A stretch of DNA of 64,000 nt from Diphasiastrum complanatum (Eukaryota; Streptophyta; Lycopodiopsida; Lycopodiales; Lycopodiaceae). Of the stretch, positions 14,620 to 25,774 are shown piece by piece; the first letter of the stretch is position 1; each line of letters begins with the position of its first letter. Made by a program: the position numbers and the translations under genes. The notes under the pieces were generated by a model, which ran no database searches, was not told where the DNA came from, and saw nothing but the letters and a program-made list of their open reading frames with translations. Location: NCBI GenBank assembly GCA_029204225.1, contig CM055112.1:1027852-1091851 (forward strand), in the 5' to 3' direction.

Positions 14620-16310
14620 TCAAGCTTGCTGAACTGGTGGAGCAGGCTGTCGAAACTTGCGTAATCGGCTGTCATTTACAAGAGTATCAAATCGTTTTCC
14701 ATCTAAGTACTCAAGAATTACTGCGCCATAGTTTAGGATTTCCTTCACTTTATACGGGCCTTCCCCAGTAAACTTCAACTTATCCTTGATCAACTTGGTT
14801 TTGTACATCAATGCAAGATCTCCTGCTTCAGATCTTTCTTGTGCAATCGTCAATCGTGCCATGCCTTGCGGCGGGCTTTCTCTGCTGCTAAGGCATGAAC
14901 TGCCATCAATCGGGTTTCACGTAATTTGTGCAATGCATCGTGGTGAACTTGTAAAGACTGATCATCATTTAACTGTTCCATTGCTGCTATGCCTAAAGAT
15001 GGAATTAAAAATTCAATTGGCATAACAACGACCATAAACCAGTTGAAAAGGTGTTTGATTTGTACTATTTTTGTAAGAGGTTCTGAATGCCCATAATGTT
15101 GCATACAGTTTATGTTCCCAATCAGACCGACTCGCTTCAACTATCTTTGTCATAATGGTGCAGAGAATCTTATTGGAAGATTCAGCTTGGCCATTCCCTC
15201 TGGGATAATAGGGAGTACTAAATCTGTGTATAACAAAAAAATCTTCTAGTAAACACTTTATTGTTTAATTAACAAAGTGTGTACCCCAATCATTGACAAT
15301 TTCGATCGGACATCCGAATCTAATTATAATATTTTTATATAGAATTTTGGCTGTAGATTTCGCATCAACCACTTTGACAGCTTTGGCTTCAACCCACTTG
15401 GTCATATAATCAGTTGCGACGATAATGTATCGGGCCTGAGATCCTTGAGTACGGGATGAATAGGACCAACATAATCTAGTCCCCATTTTTCAAACGGTGC
15501 TTACGATAAAACCGGATGCAAGGGTTCATAATTTTGTCGAGTAGGTCGTCGTGCTCGCTGGCAGACATCACATGTCTGAATAAAATTTTCTGTGTCCTTA
15601 TGAAACGTAGGCCACCAACAACCAGATTGCAAAAGTTTGCGAACAGTAATATCTGTAGAGAAGTGTCCTCCACCCATGCCATCATGTGAAAACATGATTA
15701 GATCTGGTACTTCATGCGCGTAAAATATTATTTGATCCACGACGATACAATTGTCCTGCAATTAATTGATAAGGTTGAGCCTTATGAATCAATTGTCCTT
15801 TCTATACTTTTGTCAAAGAGTCATTCGGTCATCCTAGCATCAGGTACTCAACAATATATGTCGCCCACTCAGGTACTGCTTCAACATAGAACAACGCAGC
15901 ATCTGGCAGTTCATCATCCACTTTAGTATTAACTGGTGCAGATTCAATTCGTGAAACGTGATCGGCTAGATAATGTTGCTTTCCCTATCTGACCACAATT
16001 CAAAAGTCAAATTCAGTCAATAATAATAACCATCTTGCAATACGTCCAGTATTATATGTCTTATTTACCAAGTAAAGTAACGGTTGATGATCCGTATAAA
16101 ATACAAAGTGCGTTTCCATGAGATAGTGACGAAATTTTCAAACAGAAAAAATCATGGCTAGCGCTTCACGTTCTGTTGTTGAATAATTCTTCTCTGAATC
16201 TGTAAGTTGTCTGCTTGCAAATCATATAGGATAATCCTTCTTATAGTCACTTGGCTGTGTCAAAACTGATCCAATGGCGTATTTTGAGGCATTCGTATGA
16301 ACATGAAATT
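14620..16310 (-). mobile_element. Gypsy pol segment: RNase H and integrase
   Basis: On the minus strand the RNase H part is followed by the integrase zinc finger (HFSTDITVRKLLQSGCWWP, then CDVCQRARR, near 15550-15680). The catalytic core comes next (YIIVATDYMTKWVEAKAV near 15370-15420; FGCPIEIVNDWGTHF near 15270-15310). The C-terminal part (GEGPYKVKEILNYGAVILEY) reaches to 14620. Order and spacing are typical of Ty3/Gypsy. The segment is broken and serves only to classify the fossil. Confidence 0.9.
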
Positions 16311-17413
16311 CTAATGTCCAATCTGGAGAACGCAGTATTGGTGCTGAAGATAATTTCTTTTTAACTTTTCAAAGGCTTCTAATTGTCGTAGTCTTGCTGC
16401 TGGATTGTCTCCATAGTATGGATCTCGATATCCCATCTGGGCATACCGTTGCTGAATTATCCGAGGGTTGAAGTTGCAAAAGGCAGTCTCATGGTCAAGT
16501 GAATTACACAGATGGCAAACACTGATTTTCATTCATTTTTTCAATTGAGGACACTCTTTCACTGTGTGATTCCTTGTACAAATAGAACACCAGACATTTT
16601 CCCTGATTGAAAAAGTCTTTGCAAACTTCTCAGGTTCCTTGTTCGCTTCTCCGTGAAAATTTTCCAATGCTTTGATCTTCTCATCAAATTGCAACTGAAA
16701 CTTTTCCATCTGTTTCTACTGGGTCTTCCCAAGTTTCTCGAACTCATTGAGCATCATTTCTGCAGTAGCATTGGCATTCGTCAATGCAATAGTGGTGGAT
16801 GTCGTAGTAGTCTGTCCTACTGTATAAGACAACATACTGACATTCGGCTCATCATCTGAATCTTCATCCTCCGCCGAATTGCATCGTCCATCGCATTTTG
16901 CAAAAGTGCATACTCATTATGGCATTTCAGTTCACGTTTGATCCGTTTAGGTAGTCCTGACAAAAACTACATAATCATGGCATTTTCATTAATCAGCTCA
17001 GGCTCACATTCAGATCTAAGATGTTTCACCCTTTTGATGTAATCTTGAACCATTTCCTACTTTCCCATTTTAATTTTACTTAAAATTAGAAAAGGGTCTT
17101 CCATAAACTTCTGTGGTTTGAACCATGTGATGAGGGCTCGTTTAACAACCTCCCAATCTATACGCTCAGTTTCATTTTGGTTATAGTACCAATCTTGTGC
17201 TACGCCTGTTAAGGCCATAGGAAACAGCTTAAGTTTGTCTTGAGGATAAATCTCACCATAGACCTCACAGGATTCAGCATAGATCTAAAGAAATCTAACT
17301 GGATCTGTTAATCCATCATATTTGGGTAGATCCAATCGGGGTGCTCTTCTAACAATAATTGGATTAACCTCCTGTGGAACACCTCCAAGAGCAGCTCCAG
17401 GGGCAGCCATCTT
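16311..17413 (-). mobile_element. Gypsy gag segment
   Basis: Minus-strand frames begin with MAAPGAALGGVPQEVNPI at about 17411. They contain the capsid-type words LTGVAQDWYYNQNE and FLSGLPKRIKRELK and end with a CxxC-type zinc motif (CHLCNSLDHETAFC) near 16500. This is the usual layout of a plant Gypsy gag. About 750 bp of leader separates it from the primer-binding site. The segment is broken. Confidence 0.8.
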
Positions 17414-18166
17414 ACGAATTTAGATCAAATTGATAATGTGATTGGATATAGATTTTTTCAAAAACTATCTTAGATTATATCTGCTAGCTCTATTCCACTT
17501 TTCAAGAATCTAATTCAATATGATTAAAAACTACCCAAAATTCGATCAATCGATACTTTTCAAAAAATGATAAACTTTTTTTGGCAAAAATATGACAAGA
17601 TGACGACTGATCCTCTGAAAACCTTTTTATTTATGGTATTATTCTTCGTCGACCTGGCAGTAGATAGATCATAATCACATCGAAGCACAATGAATTGGGC
17701 GAAGGTTCTTTTTTTGTATTCTTTTTTAGGGTTTTGATAATTTTTGGTGTTTTTTGGTGGTTTTTCTGATGTTTCTAGAAATCTGCCTTCCCCCTTCAAA
17801 CTGAAGGTTCTGTAAACAAACAAAAAAGACGTCTGCAACTCAACGAAGGTTTCCTAAAAGAGGTAAAAAGTTCTGGGCTCTGATGATGATTTTTGTCTCT
17901 TTTTGACCAAATTTGACAGATTTGACCGATTTTTATTATTTTCTCTGATATCTCAAATCCAAATGGATCTTAAGGTTGGTGATCTGAATAACTTTCTCTG
18001 TTTAATAATCAGATTAGATTTCAAACAAGCAAATCCACTCAGAATTTAGCAAAATTAATTCCAAACTAACCCTACAATGTAGTTTTAACACTATTCATGC
18101 CACGACAAGATGCCTAATGCAAGCTAACCATCAGCCAAACATGCTGCAAACTGAAAAATTGGCATA
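17414..18166 (-). other. Untranslated leader of the Gypsy fossil
   Basis: This lies between the primer-binding site and the gag start. It holds a 92-codon lysine-rich frame (17838-17560) that resembles no known protein. Long leaders are common in Tat-type elements. Confidence 0.5.
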
Positions 18167-18186
18167 GCTCCTTGGCAACGGCGCCA
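18167..18186 (-). promoter_or_regulatory. Primer-binding site, tRNA-Asp type
   Basis: The minus strand reads TGGCGCCGTTGCCAAGGAGC, starting four bases inside the LTR edge. It resembles the TGGCGCCGTTGCC primer-binding site of plant Tat/Athila Gypsy elements. It orients the element and fixes the inner edge of the 5' LTR at 18191. Confidence 0.85.
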
Positions 18187-18199
18187 AAATTGTAGTGGG

Positions 18200-18749
18200 T
18201 TTTTTTTCTTGCCTAACCGTTAGTCTCCCAAGATTCAAATCCATCGATGCTGAAACTATGAACTATTGTAATTAGTAGTTACTCAAGGCTGTGTATCAAA
18301 TGCCATGCCCAAACTTCGAAAATGAGTTGATTACGCAACTCTCTAATTTCAAATTTTGCGTGTTCCTGATAGATTGAGGAGAAAAGTTGTTGCCAACTAA
18401 TAAACATTGAAAAAATGATGGAATAGACCAAGAGACAATGTTCAAGATACATGGTTCTAGGGCCATCTTGATTTGATGAAGACAATCACAAAATGGACCT
18501 TGACCTAGAGGCATAGACGAGGATGTTTTCTAAAAGTTTACATGAGTAAAGAATACCATAAAAAATCAGTGGCATTGTTGATTTCAATGTGACAATGAGG
18601 AGAAAGAGCTTAAATGATTTTGGTAGCTCAGTATTGAAGATAATAGAAGTGTTGGAAAGAATCAGAAGTGGCTCTTGGCCATCATCTAGGTGTTACATGA
18701 TCATGCATAGCTTGCTAGAAAGAGAGGAGTGAAATGAGTCGGTTCGATA
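18200..18749. other. Unassigned; possible remnant of the Gypsy 5' LTR
   Basis: Beyond the first 30 bases (tgtagtgggtttttttt...), the sequence does not visibly match the 3' LTR. Two overlapping minus-strand frames of about 70 codons near 18279-18514 show no motif. I cannot tell a diverged LTR from unrelated flanking DNA by eye. Confidence 0.4.
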
Positions 18750-19311
18750 CATTAGAGAAAATTTGGCCTTGAAAAGGGCCCTATAAGGATTGCCACGTAG
18801 GATGACATTTTTTTGGCAATGTAAAATAATAAAATAGAAATTTCTTTTGCCCGTAGTGAAAAAAGAAATCAAGTTTTGAACGACAACTCGGATTGAGACA
18901 ATTACGGTGCCATTAGAAAGCCCTCGACGAGAGCTTTTCAATGACACCCAACATGACCTAGTTCCAAGCTACGGTGAAGAAGTTATGGCCAGTCAAAGTT
19001 TTGGTCAGTCAACACTTGGTCAACCCGCTATCTCTTTCAAGCACAGTTGACCGACAAAGAGGGCTTTCTAATGGCACCGTAATCGTCTCAATCCGAGTTG
19101 TCATCCAAAAGTTACACTGTTTTTTTTGTTGAGTTGCATACTATACTACAAATAAAATGGCTTATTTACGGGCTGCCCCCGACGAAAGAGCTACGTTATG
19201 TAGATTTCAAATTTGAGTGTTTTGATTGGACCATGTGGAAGAAACTTTTGAGAAAAAAAATAAAAGGTATGTTTTTGAAAGGCCCCTTTTGTGCTCAAAT
19301 TTTCTCTAATG
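18750..19311. mobile_element. 562-bp MITE of the CATTAGAG family
   Basis: The left end CATTAGAGAAAATTTGGCCTT... and the inverted right end (reverse complement CATTAGAGAAAATTTGAGCAC...) form terminal inverted repeats of at least 16 bp, with looser matching across the next 20 bases (AAAAGGG-CCT). No conserved protein is seen inside. Flanks ggttcgata and agttgaaga match at only 5 of 9 positions, so no target duplication can be claimed. The element shows that CATTAGAG marks both ends of the family. It lies 12 bp from the next element. Confidence 0.75.
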
Positions 19312-19323
19312 AGTTGAAGACTG

Positions 19324-22300
19324 CATTAGAGGAGTTCTCAGTATCAAAAAGGCCCTTTAAGGAATGCCATGTAGGATATAGAAAAATATCAAAATAAGAA
19401 AAAACAATATTGTTTATTTGCTTGCCCCCACCACTCCCGAGTCCTCCCCAACTCCCAATGATCTAACCACAATGTCTATAGTCACAGTTAAGAACTGTTA
19501 ATAGCTCGCAGTATAACTTGACTAAATTCAAAAATATTCCCTGCATTGGTTACGAAAAGAGCAATATTTTCACTAGATTTAGAATATGACTGCCATCCCC
19601 AAATTCGAATCAGAAAAAATTGCAAAATGTTTACATATGCATTCCTTCCACGAGAATGGAAATATGGGTGCCATCTCCAATTGTGAACGCCATCATCACT
19701 TTGGAATGGAAATATGTGCGCCAACTACCTATTGGAATGAAAAAATGAGCGACATTTTCAATCAAGCATACAAGCATGGAGATTGGATTGATCGTACATA
19801 GTATATAATATAATCAAAGATAAGTACTTTGCTTTGCTTCATAGAATCTGGTCATAGTACTTTGTGCAGCTGATTACTCTATTATTTTTTTGATGATGAC
19901 ATTATATCATCTACATGTGGATATCCCTATTGATTTGGCACCTTTGCAGAGAAGAGGAGACAAAGGAATTCAAATATCTGCTGAGGATTATTCTCGTTAT
20001 AAGGCAGAAGGAAAAAAAAAACTTGGATTTGTGGATAGATGGAACATTATATCCACAAGATCCAAGCACTTTGACACATTCCACATTCTCTTCAATAACT
20101 CATTTAGTTACATGGATATGCAATGGGCATAGTGGATTACTAGGATATTGTGAAAGATTGCAGAACCATGAAAAACAACTTTATATGGATAAAGTTCACT
20201 TTTTAAAAGGTGAGTTAATTTTGATATTCTCTTATTGTCAAAATAGAGATTGTCATCTCCAAAAGACGTTAGAAAAAAATGAACAACTTAAAAAAAATAA
20301 TGAATCATTACAGAAGATAACAATCAATATCAAATCAAAACTAGAGCAAACACAATCAGTCTTACAGTCTATTCGTATTGAAAACTTACAATTATTGAAG
20401 GATGTGGATTTGGCAAAGAAGAAGGCTGCAAGTAAGAAGCGAAAGCTACAAAGTTGCAAGGAACTTCAAACGCTTTCAAAAGGAGGTTATCGAAATAGAA
20501 GGATTTGTGTATTCAAGTAAGCATATTCTGATTTTTGTAAGTTTTTCAATGACATTTGGATTTAATTTCAGCTATGGTGATATTCTGTTAGCTTTTTTTT
20601 TTTTTGGCAGATCTGTATTAGTAGCTCCTCGGAATATTAAAGACAATGCTTCAATAGGAATGTCATTGGGCACAATATTAACTTGCAAATCCACTGAGTG
20701 TATCATGATGAACAATAGGATTTCAAATGTAAAGTGTAAAATAGCAGAGTTTTTGATGGTGGACATTCAAAAAAAAGATAAGACTATAGTTCAGGGTGCT
20801 TGTAGTTTGCAGATATTAGCAGGGAAGCATATGCAGCAATATTTAAACTAATTAGAGAAGATTTTAAGCAAGTTCAAATTAGAAAAGTCCCAATCCCTAG
20901 GACATATCACTTGAAGAAAGAGAGGGATACATCAAACATAGGTATGCATAAGATCACTGGAACTCCATTTCATATTGAGGCGGTGTATGAAACTGATGGA
21001 AGATCGATTTTCTATAATGCATCAAATAGTTTATGTGTTGATCTAAATTACTTGTTGAGATACATCGTCACATTCTATGATATAACCTATGAAAAAGTGA
21101 ATGGCAAAATAATCATAGTGCTTAAGTTAGATGAGTCAAAAATTGTGAAAGGGCAGAAGATGGAGAGGGTTAGTATAACTCTCATCAATGGTGCTCTATC
21201 ACAAACACATAACCAAGAAGATTTCATATTCAGTGTCCAGTTAGAAAATGATATATGGTTGGTAGCGTTTCAGGTAACTACCCTCATTACATTCATTGAA
21301 TAGTATTAATACATTGTAAACTACGTCTGGTTAATTCTTTGGACAGGCGCTAAAGAGAATTATGATATATTATCATGGATATTCTCAAGAACATCTTATC
21401 CTAGGATCATCAAGGACCATATGAATGGAGGACTTCTCAATGTTCCAGGATTTGAAGACTTCAATGTTGAATGGCACTTAGTAGATGATTTGAAAACATT
21501 GAAATGTATGTATAATGTCTCTCACGGTGCTACATCAAAACACCCTTGTTTGTACTGTATGAAAATGACAAAAGATATAACTAGGAGTACAGAAATTACT
21601 AGAGAATATGCAGATCCAAACTGGAAGCCTGTGCTTCCTGTCCCCTTAAAAAATGTGCATGTTTGCACTCTTCATGTAGAAGTTAGATTAATAGAAAAGA
21701 TCATTTATCTTCATATAGTTTTTGCTTGGAATACTAAGCCAGCATCATTAGCAAAGGAAGCTATCTCTCGATTAGAAGATGTTTTATCAAAAGCAGGACT
21801 CCATAAAGGACATGTCAAAATTTAAAAAGATGAAAAACTTTCAGGAAAGAATGGGAACATGCCAACTAAGCCAAGCATAGGAGGAGCAAAAGCACGTCAT
21901 TTCCTATCAAATCATACCGGTAAGGCTTCTAATATTCAACGCTCAGTCTGGACAAATATTATTGCTGTCACCTAGGACTTCGAGAAAGACGGCAAAACCA
22001 GAGTACTAAAAGTTGATGTATGGAAAAATCTTGATAGTATGATTGCTATTTTAGGAAAAGAAAAATACTCTGATATTGATAAGAGAGCTGTCCAAAGGAC
22101 TTGTGTCGAGTTTGTTAATGCAATATCAAAAGCATGGGGAGAAGATCACATCACTCATTACATGGTTAGTATAAAATTTTTAAAATGCTTTCAAATTCTC
22201 ATATATATTTAGATCCAAACATAAGACTAACATTATGATTTTGAAATATGCAATACATACTAAGAGATCATACAGCATTTTTTGCAAATACATATGGAAG

Positions 22301-22715
22301 CTTGAGTGTATGGTCATCACAAGGGATGGAGAAGTCACACTGGCAAGCACAAGTAGCATTTCATCAAAATACACAACATATGAAAAACGGAACTACATTT
22401 GTCAATTGTTTCAGTGGTTCTACCACAGAGTTCATATTCGACATATAACAAAGTCCACACAATACAACAAGTTTAGAAAAGCATACAAGTTCATACAGGA
22501 AGAGAAAGTTAGATGATTGTTGAGTGAAAGATCATCATTGTCATCAAATCATGACATGTTCAGAATTGCTTTGCAAATTCATTGAACAAGAAAGGAGAAA
22601 TACTCAATGTAAATGTATTGATTGTATTATACCAAAACACAAAGTGTCAACTATTCATCATCAGATCTTGTGTCAAATTCTATGGCAGTATTGTCATGAA
22701 GAAATTCTCTGCTAG
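19324..22715 (+). mobile_element. CATTAGAG DNA transposon, left end and transposase gene
   Basis: The left end is CATTAGAGGAGTTCTCAGTATC, followed by about 550 bp of non-coding DNA and then a multi-exon gene. Family members seen in the window are at 6135, 18750-19311, 27415 (minus strand), 32014 and 32757 (minus strand), 49745 and 49975. I do not find the matching right end downstream, so the limit given is the end of the recognised gene. The genes at 22.7-25.7 kb may lie inside the same element. The element encodes a transposase-like protein that I cannot place in a named superfamily. Confidence 0.7.
19890..22715 (+). pseudogene. Transposase-like gene of the CATTAGAG family
   Basis: This is a multi-exon gene. 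Parts in order: LDLWIDGTLYPQDPSTL (20020-20070); HSGLLGYCERLQ and a coiled coil rich in K/E/L (20120-20450); IGMSLGTILTCKS (20660); REAYAAIFKLIREDFKQVQI (20825-20885); ITGTPFHIEAVYETDGR (20950); LKLDESKIVKG (21122-21155); WHLVDDLKTLKCMYNVSHGA then CLYC (21470-21560); and GSLSVWSSQGMEKSHW (22295-22345). The acidic residues in LDE, DDL and GMEKSH are candidates for a DDE/DDD triad, but this is inference. Breaks include a frame change at a 10-base A run (20012-20021) and several in-frame stops. A second copy lies at 61.64-62.6 kb. The protein function is inferred from the terminal repeats and from having multiple copies. Confidence 0.6.
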
Positions 22716-22738
22716 TGTATGCATCTAATAGATGTGAA

Positions 22739-24213
22739 TTATCCATGATTTCCACTAAGCTCAATATAAGTGGAATACAATGAATAATGGGAGCTCGTTA
22801 AAGGAACATTCCCATCAGTGAAGCCTAAAATGTTCAAAAAATAAGATATTTTGACAAAAATGATCTTATTTGTCTTTACAGATTTATGTCCTCCTACATA
22901 AAATGATAAAGCTTTAACTGCCATTATAAGACTCTCCCCAACTGGGCTCAGCTTGGAATGAGAAATATAGATCTCATTCTTCAGGAAATGCCTAAGATAG
23001 TGGCCAAGTCCACTATCCCTCTGGAACGAGGATGCGTGTTGTCTGAAACCACCTCGTCTCGCAACAAAATCATCTATTATGAGAGCATCCTCCAATAGGA
23101 AATATGTTAGCAATAAAACATTCAGTGATTAAAAACATTCTAATACATTCAGTGATTAAAAACATTTTAATACATTCAATGATTAAAAACATTATAATGC
23201 AAGGAAGTTTAAACACTTACACATTCTTCATCATCAGCAGCAACCAGATCAAGATGATTAATATAATGACCATGTACCAAAGTGGAATCATCAGTGAAAT
23301 GCAATAATGATGGATGAGGGAAGCCCATCTGGGAGATGTTGTGAATTCTTCATCGAATGGTCTGCCTCACCCATCCTCAACTATATTTGCTAAAGTCTTA
23401 GTCAGGCATTCTTCACTAGTCATAAGTCCCTCATCATCAAAATCAATACCAGCAACAAGGTCATCTGTTTCAAAATTTACGAAGTCAGAAAATTCAAAAA
23501 TTGTGCCGGATAATATACATAGAACCTCGTCTTCACGATAGTCAAAAAATTTACATAAATCAGCAGTAGTAAAATATACATCGTCATTAATATAATATAC
23601 AGGCAAATTGAATAGACATTTGGACTCCTCTATAGGGCTGGATTCATCAGCAAATGTATTTTGGCCAATAAAAGAATCCCGTAGAGAATTAGTGTTTACA
23701 TCAATAAAGTCACTTTCCTTATCAGGAGTGTTGATAAGAAAGTGACTGATATCTTTAATAGCTGACTGAACAAAAGATGATGCAAAAGGACGGTCAACAA
23801 CAGAAACTTCCTCATCATCTGGGATCTGAACTAACAAGAAAAGTACGAAACCACTCTGATATTCAACCAATCGACATTTTTTGTTGCAATAAGAACACAG
23901 AGAACTGCTTCTAAAAAGATCAAACAATTTGGTAAACATTTTATCCAGTCTATGTCTGAAAGTCGGGAAGAAATGAACAAGATCAGTATAATGCATGTAA
24001 TGGAGTGAACCTATGGAGAAAACAGACTTACTAAGTATATCTCTGAATCTAACATAATGTTCATAAAAAATGTCAGAATTTGGTTGTGTAGTTCTAAAAA
24101 CATGTAGATATGGCCTGAATAGGCTGTGGAAGTAGTCTAGATTTTCAGTAATCCCAAATTCACTAAGATGCACTCAAGCCTGAAACTCGTGAGGATCCTG
24201 AGGAAGAGGCCAT
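22739..24213 (-). pseudogene. Unidentified multi-exon gene, convergent with the transposase gene
   Basis: A likely start is MASSSGSSRVSGL at 24213, with a frame change into a 268-codon open frame (24173-23367). That frame is acidic near its end and contains a CSYCNKKC cysteine cluster. A downstream piece HPSLLHFTDDSTLVHGHYIN runs to a GTAAGT donor near 23215. An exon at about 23100-22800 carries RRGGFRQHASSFQRDSG and KNEIYISHSKLSPVGESLIM. I do not recognise the family. A TATAAAT box lies about 225 bp upstream on the minus strand. The gene ends within 30 bp of the transposase gene, tail to tail, so both may belong to one element. Confidence 0.5.
23117..23198. repeat. 28-bp unit repeated three times
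   Basis: 'cattcagtgattaaaaacattctaata' is followed by two more copies with one to three changes each. It lies in a probable intron of the unidentified minus-strand gene. Confidence 0.85.
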
Positions 24214-24438
24214 GGAAGTAAAGTGAATATCGCACTTGTGTGCGAGGGTGAATAGAAACAAAACTAACTATCAAGATGACACAAAAGAGAAATATGTACG
24301 GCAGGCAGATACCCAATATCGCACTTGTGCGCAAGTAGGTGTCGTTGAAAGCAAACGGACAACAATGCGTGCGCACAAGAGCGATATGCCGCGAATAGAA
24401 TAACGAAAAAGATAAAAAAATTAATTGGTTTTCGTGCC

Positions 24439-24445
24439 ATTTATA
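24439..24445 (-). promoter_or_regulatory. TATA box, minus strand
   Basis: The minus strand reads TATAAAT in the context gTATAAATgg, about 225 bp before the proposed start codon at 24213. It forms the left limb of the divergent promoter. Confidence 0.6.
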
Positions 24446-24726
24446 CTAATTTTTTGCACGTGCGGTCAACGGTCAATGGACACATGTCTACTTTCGATTT
24501 GACTACAAGCACTGGCACATGTGAGGTGACACATGGACACGTGTGAAATGACATCTAGACATGTGTCACATGTTCATTCGTTTGCTCGACAACACATGTC
24601 GCTCTCGTATTTGGTCGTACAAATCCCACATGTGTAAAGTGACAGGGTGACACATGTCCCTCTCTCATTTGTTTATACAACTCTCACACGTGTGACAGGA
24701 CGTTCTTTCGCACGTGCGAACCGTGA

Positions 24727-24733
24727 TATAAAA
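24727..24733 (+). promoter_or_regulatory. TATA box, plus strand
   Basis: TATAAAA follows the CGCACGTGCG palindrome by 8 bp and precedes the H3-like start codon by about 315 bp. It forms the right limb of the divergent promoter. Confidence 0.6.
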
Positions 24734-25046
24734 TCGCAAACTTCGATGAATTTTTTTCACTTTTTTTTTTCGCTCCGCATACCGCAGTTGTGCGCATCCT
24801 TCACAATCGAAATTCCACCTACCGCCTTCCATGCGCACAGGTCCGATACATCTGCTTACGTGGCCTCCCGTATCGCACTTGTGCGCCTTTCTTCAAAACT
24901 AATCACTCTCTCTTATATTCAACTCGCACAGGTCCAATATACCATACACTCAATCTGTACATATCGGTCCTCTGCGAGATCTTTATCATCCTTCCCTGCT
25001 CATCCTAGCCGTCACACACAAGTCCACTATTGCATAGTACACGTCC

Positions 25047-25720
25047 ATGGATAGGAGAAAGCAGACAAGGAGGGGCTTCTCCTCTCCTGGCTCATCCTCA
25101 GCTCCTACAGTTGCCATTTCACCTCCTGCTAGACCTAGAACGTGCAACCACAGCAGGTGGCTCTCTGAGATACGCAAGTATCAGAGATCAACTGCTTTGT
25201 TGATCCCAAGAGCTCCATTCTACCGTGTTGTCCAAAACATAACATAAAATGATCTCGGACAGCTGGTTAGATTTACACCCAGTACTCTTCAGTGCCTTCA
25301 GGAGGCTGCTGAAGATTACCTTAGCCTTTGTTTTGAAGATTCATTTTTGCTTGCCATCCATTCCAAGAGATTCACCATAACGCCCAAGGATTTTCAGCTC
25401 TTGATGAGAATGAGGGAGAGGTTTTGCAGGTTACACGTAACTCAGCCTGCTACTCCTAGACCAACTCCTCTAGATAGGAATGATCTTCCTACGAAGCGTC
25501 CTAGGAAGCAAACAGCCCCCAAGAGAGCTCCAAAGAAAGTAAAGAGGGTAGACACCACAGATTCTATGAAACCTGACCCAAAAACAATTGTAGATAACGT
25601 TGTTGTTGATAATGTTGTAAATATAGCTACATCTGGTTTGGATACCCCTTTAATTACTATAGATACTACACATCCACCTCCTCTTCCTCCTCCAAATTTT
25701 TATACACATATAGATTTGGA
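25047..25720 (+). pseudogene. CENH3-like histone H3 gene
   Basis: The frame starts MDRRKQTRR, recalling the H3 N-terminus, with a proline/serine-rich tail. The histone fold follows: EIRKYQRSTALLIPRAPF and YRVVQNIT (alphaN/alpha1), LQEAAEDYL and CFEDSFLLAIHSKRFTITP (alpha2 and loop 2), KDFQLLMRMRERF (alpha3). The LLIPRAPFYRVVQNIT word resembles plant CENH3 (rice has LIPFAPFVRVV) more than canonical H3 (LIRKLPFQRLV), and loop 1 is one residue longer than in H3. A basic tail (TKRPRKQTAPKRAPKKVKR) replaces the usual short C-terminus. One in-frame TAA (25245-25247) falls in loop 1, so this copy is probably dead, or it reads through or is misread. There is no intron in the fold. It is divergent from the gene at 22.7-24.2 kb. 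Whether it is a host CENH3 pseudogene or transposon cargo is open. Confidence 0.75.
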
Positions 25721-25774
25721 TGCTTATCTTAAATTTGAGAAAGAGCTTGAGAGCGATATTGGGATTGAAAACCA

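Larger units (their letters stand above)
11397..18190 (-). mobile_element. Ty3/Gypsy fossil, Tat-like, with extra 3' ORF
   Basis: Read on the minus strand, the element has in order: a primer-binding site at 18167-18186, gag (about 17413-16311), RNase H and integrase (about 16310-14620), a separate ORF (13978-12206), a G-rich tract (ggtgggggata), then the 3' LTR (12155-11397). An extra ORF between pol and the 3' LTR is known from Tat/Ogre-type plant Gypsy elements. I do not recognise a reverse transcriptase segment. The far LTR beyond 18191 shares only about 30 bp with the 3' LTR, so the 5' end is not intact. The element is broken at many points and looks old. Confidence 0.85.
24214..25046. 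promoter_or_regulatory. Divergent promoter packed with CACATGTG / CACGTG palindromes
   Basis: Between two outward-facing TATA boxes (24439-24445 minus, 24727-24733 plus) lie many palindromic E/G-box-like sites: GCACGTGC (24456), CACATGTG (24516), ACACGTGT (24537), acatgtgtcacatgt (24559-24574), CACATGTG (24628), CACACGTGTG (24685-24694) and CGCACGTGCG (24709-24718). Outside the TATA boxes, in both presumed 5' leaders, a second motif TATCGCACTTGTGYGC occurs (about 24228, 24318 and 24869, and inverted near 24370-24391). In plants such boxes bind bHLH and bZIP factors. The layout implies shared control of the unknown minus-strand gene and the H3-like plus-strand gene. Confidence 0.65.

Noticed and set aside
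14325-14771. 148-codon plus-strand frame with a polyF core
   Set aside because: It crosses a T-rich tract opposite the Gypsy pol and has no coding character.
18750-19323. 9-bp target duplication for the MITE (ggttcgata / agttgaaga)
   Set aside because: Only five of nine positions agree, no better than loosely expected by chance.
23117-23198. CRISPR-like array
   Set aside because: Three direct 28-bp units without spacers, in plant DNA.
24647-25054. 135-codon plus-strand frame upstream of the H3-like gene
   Set aside because: It lies in the palindrome-rich promoter and leader, overlaps another frame and has no motif.
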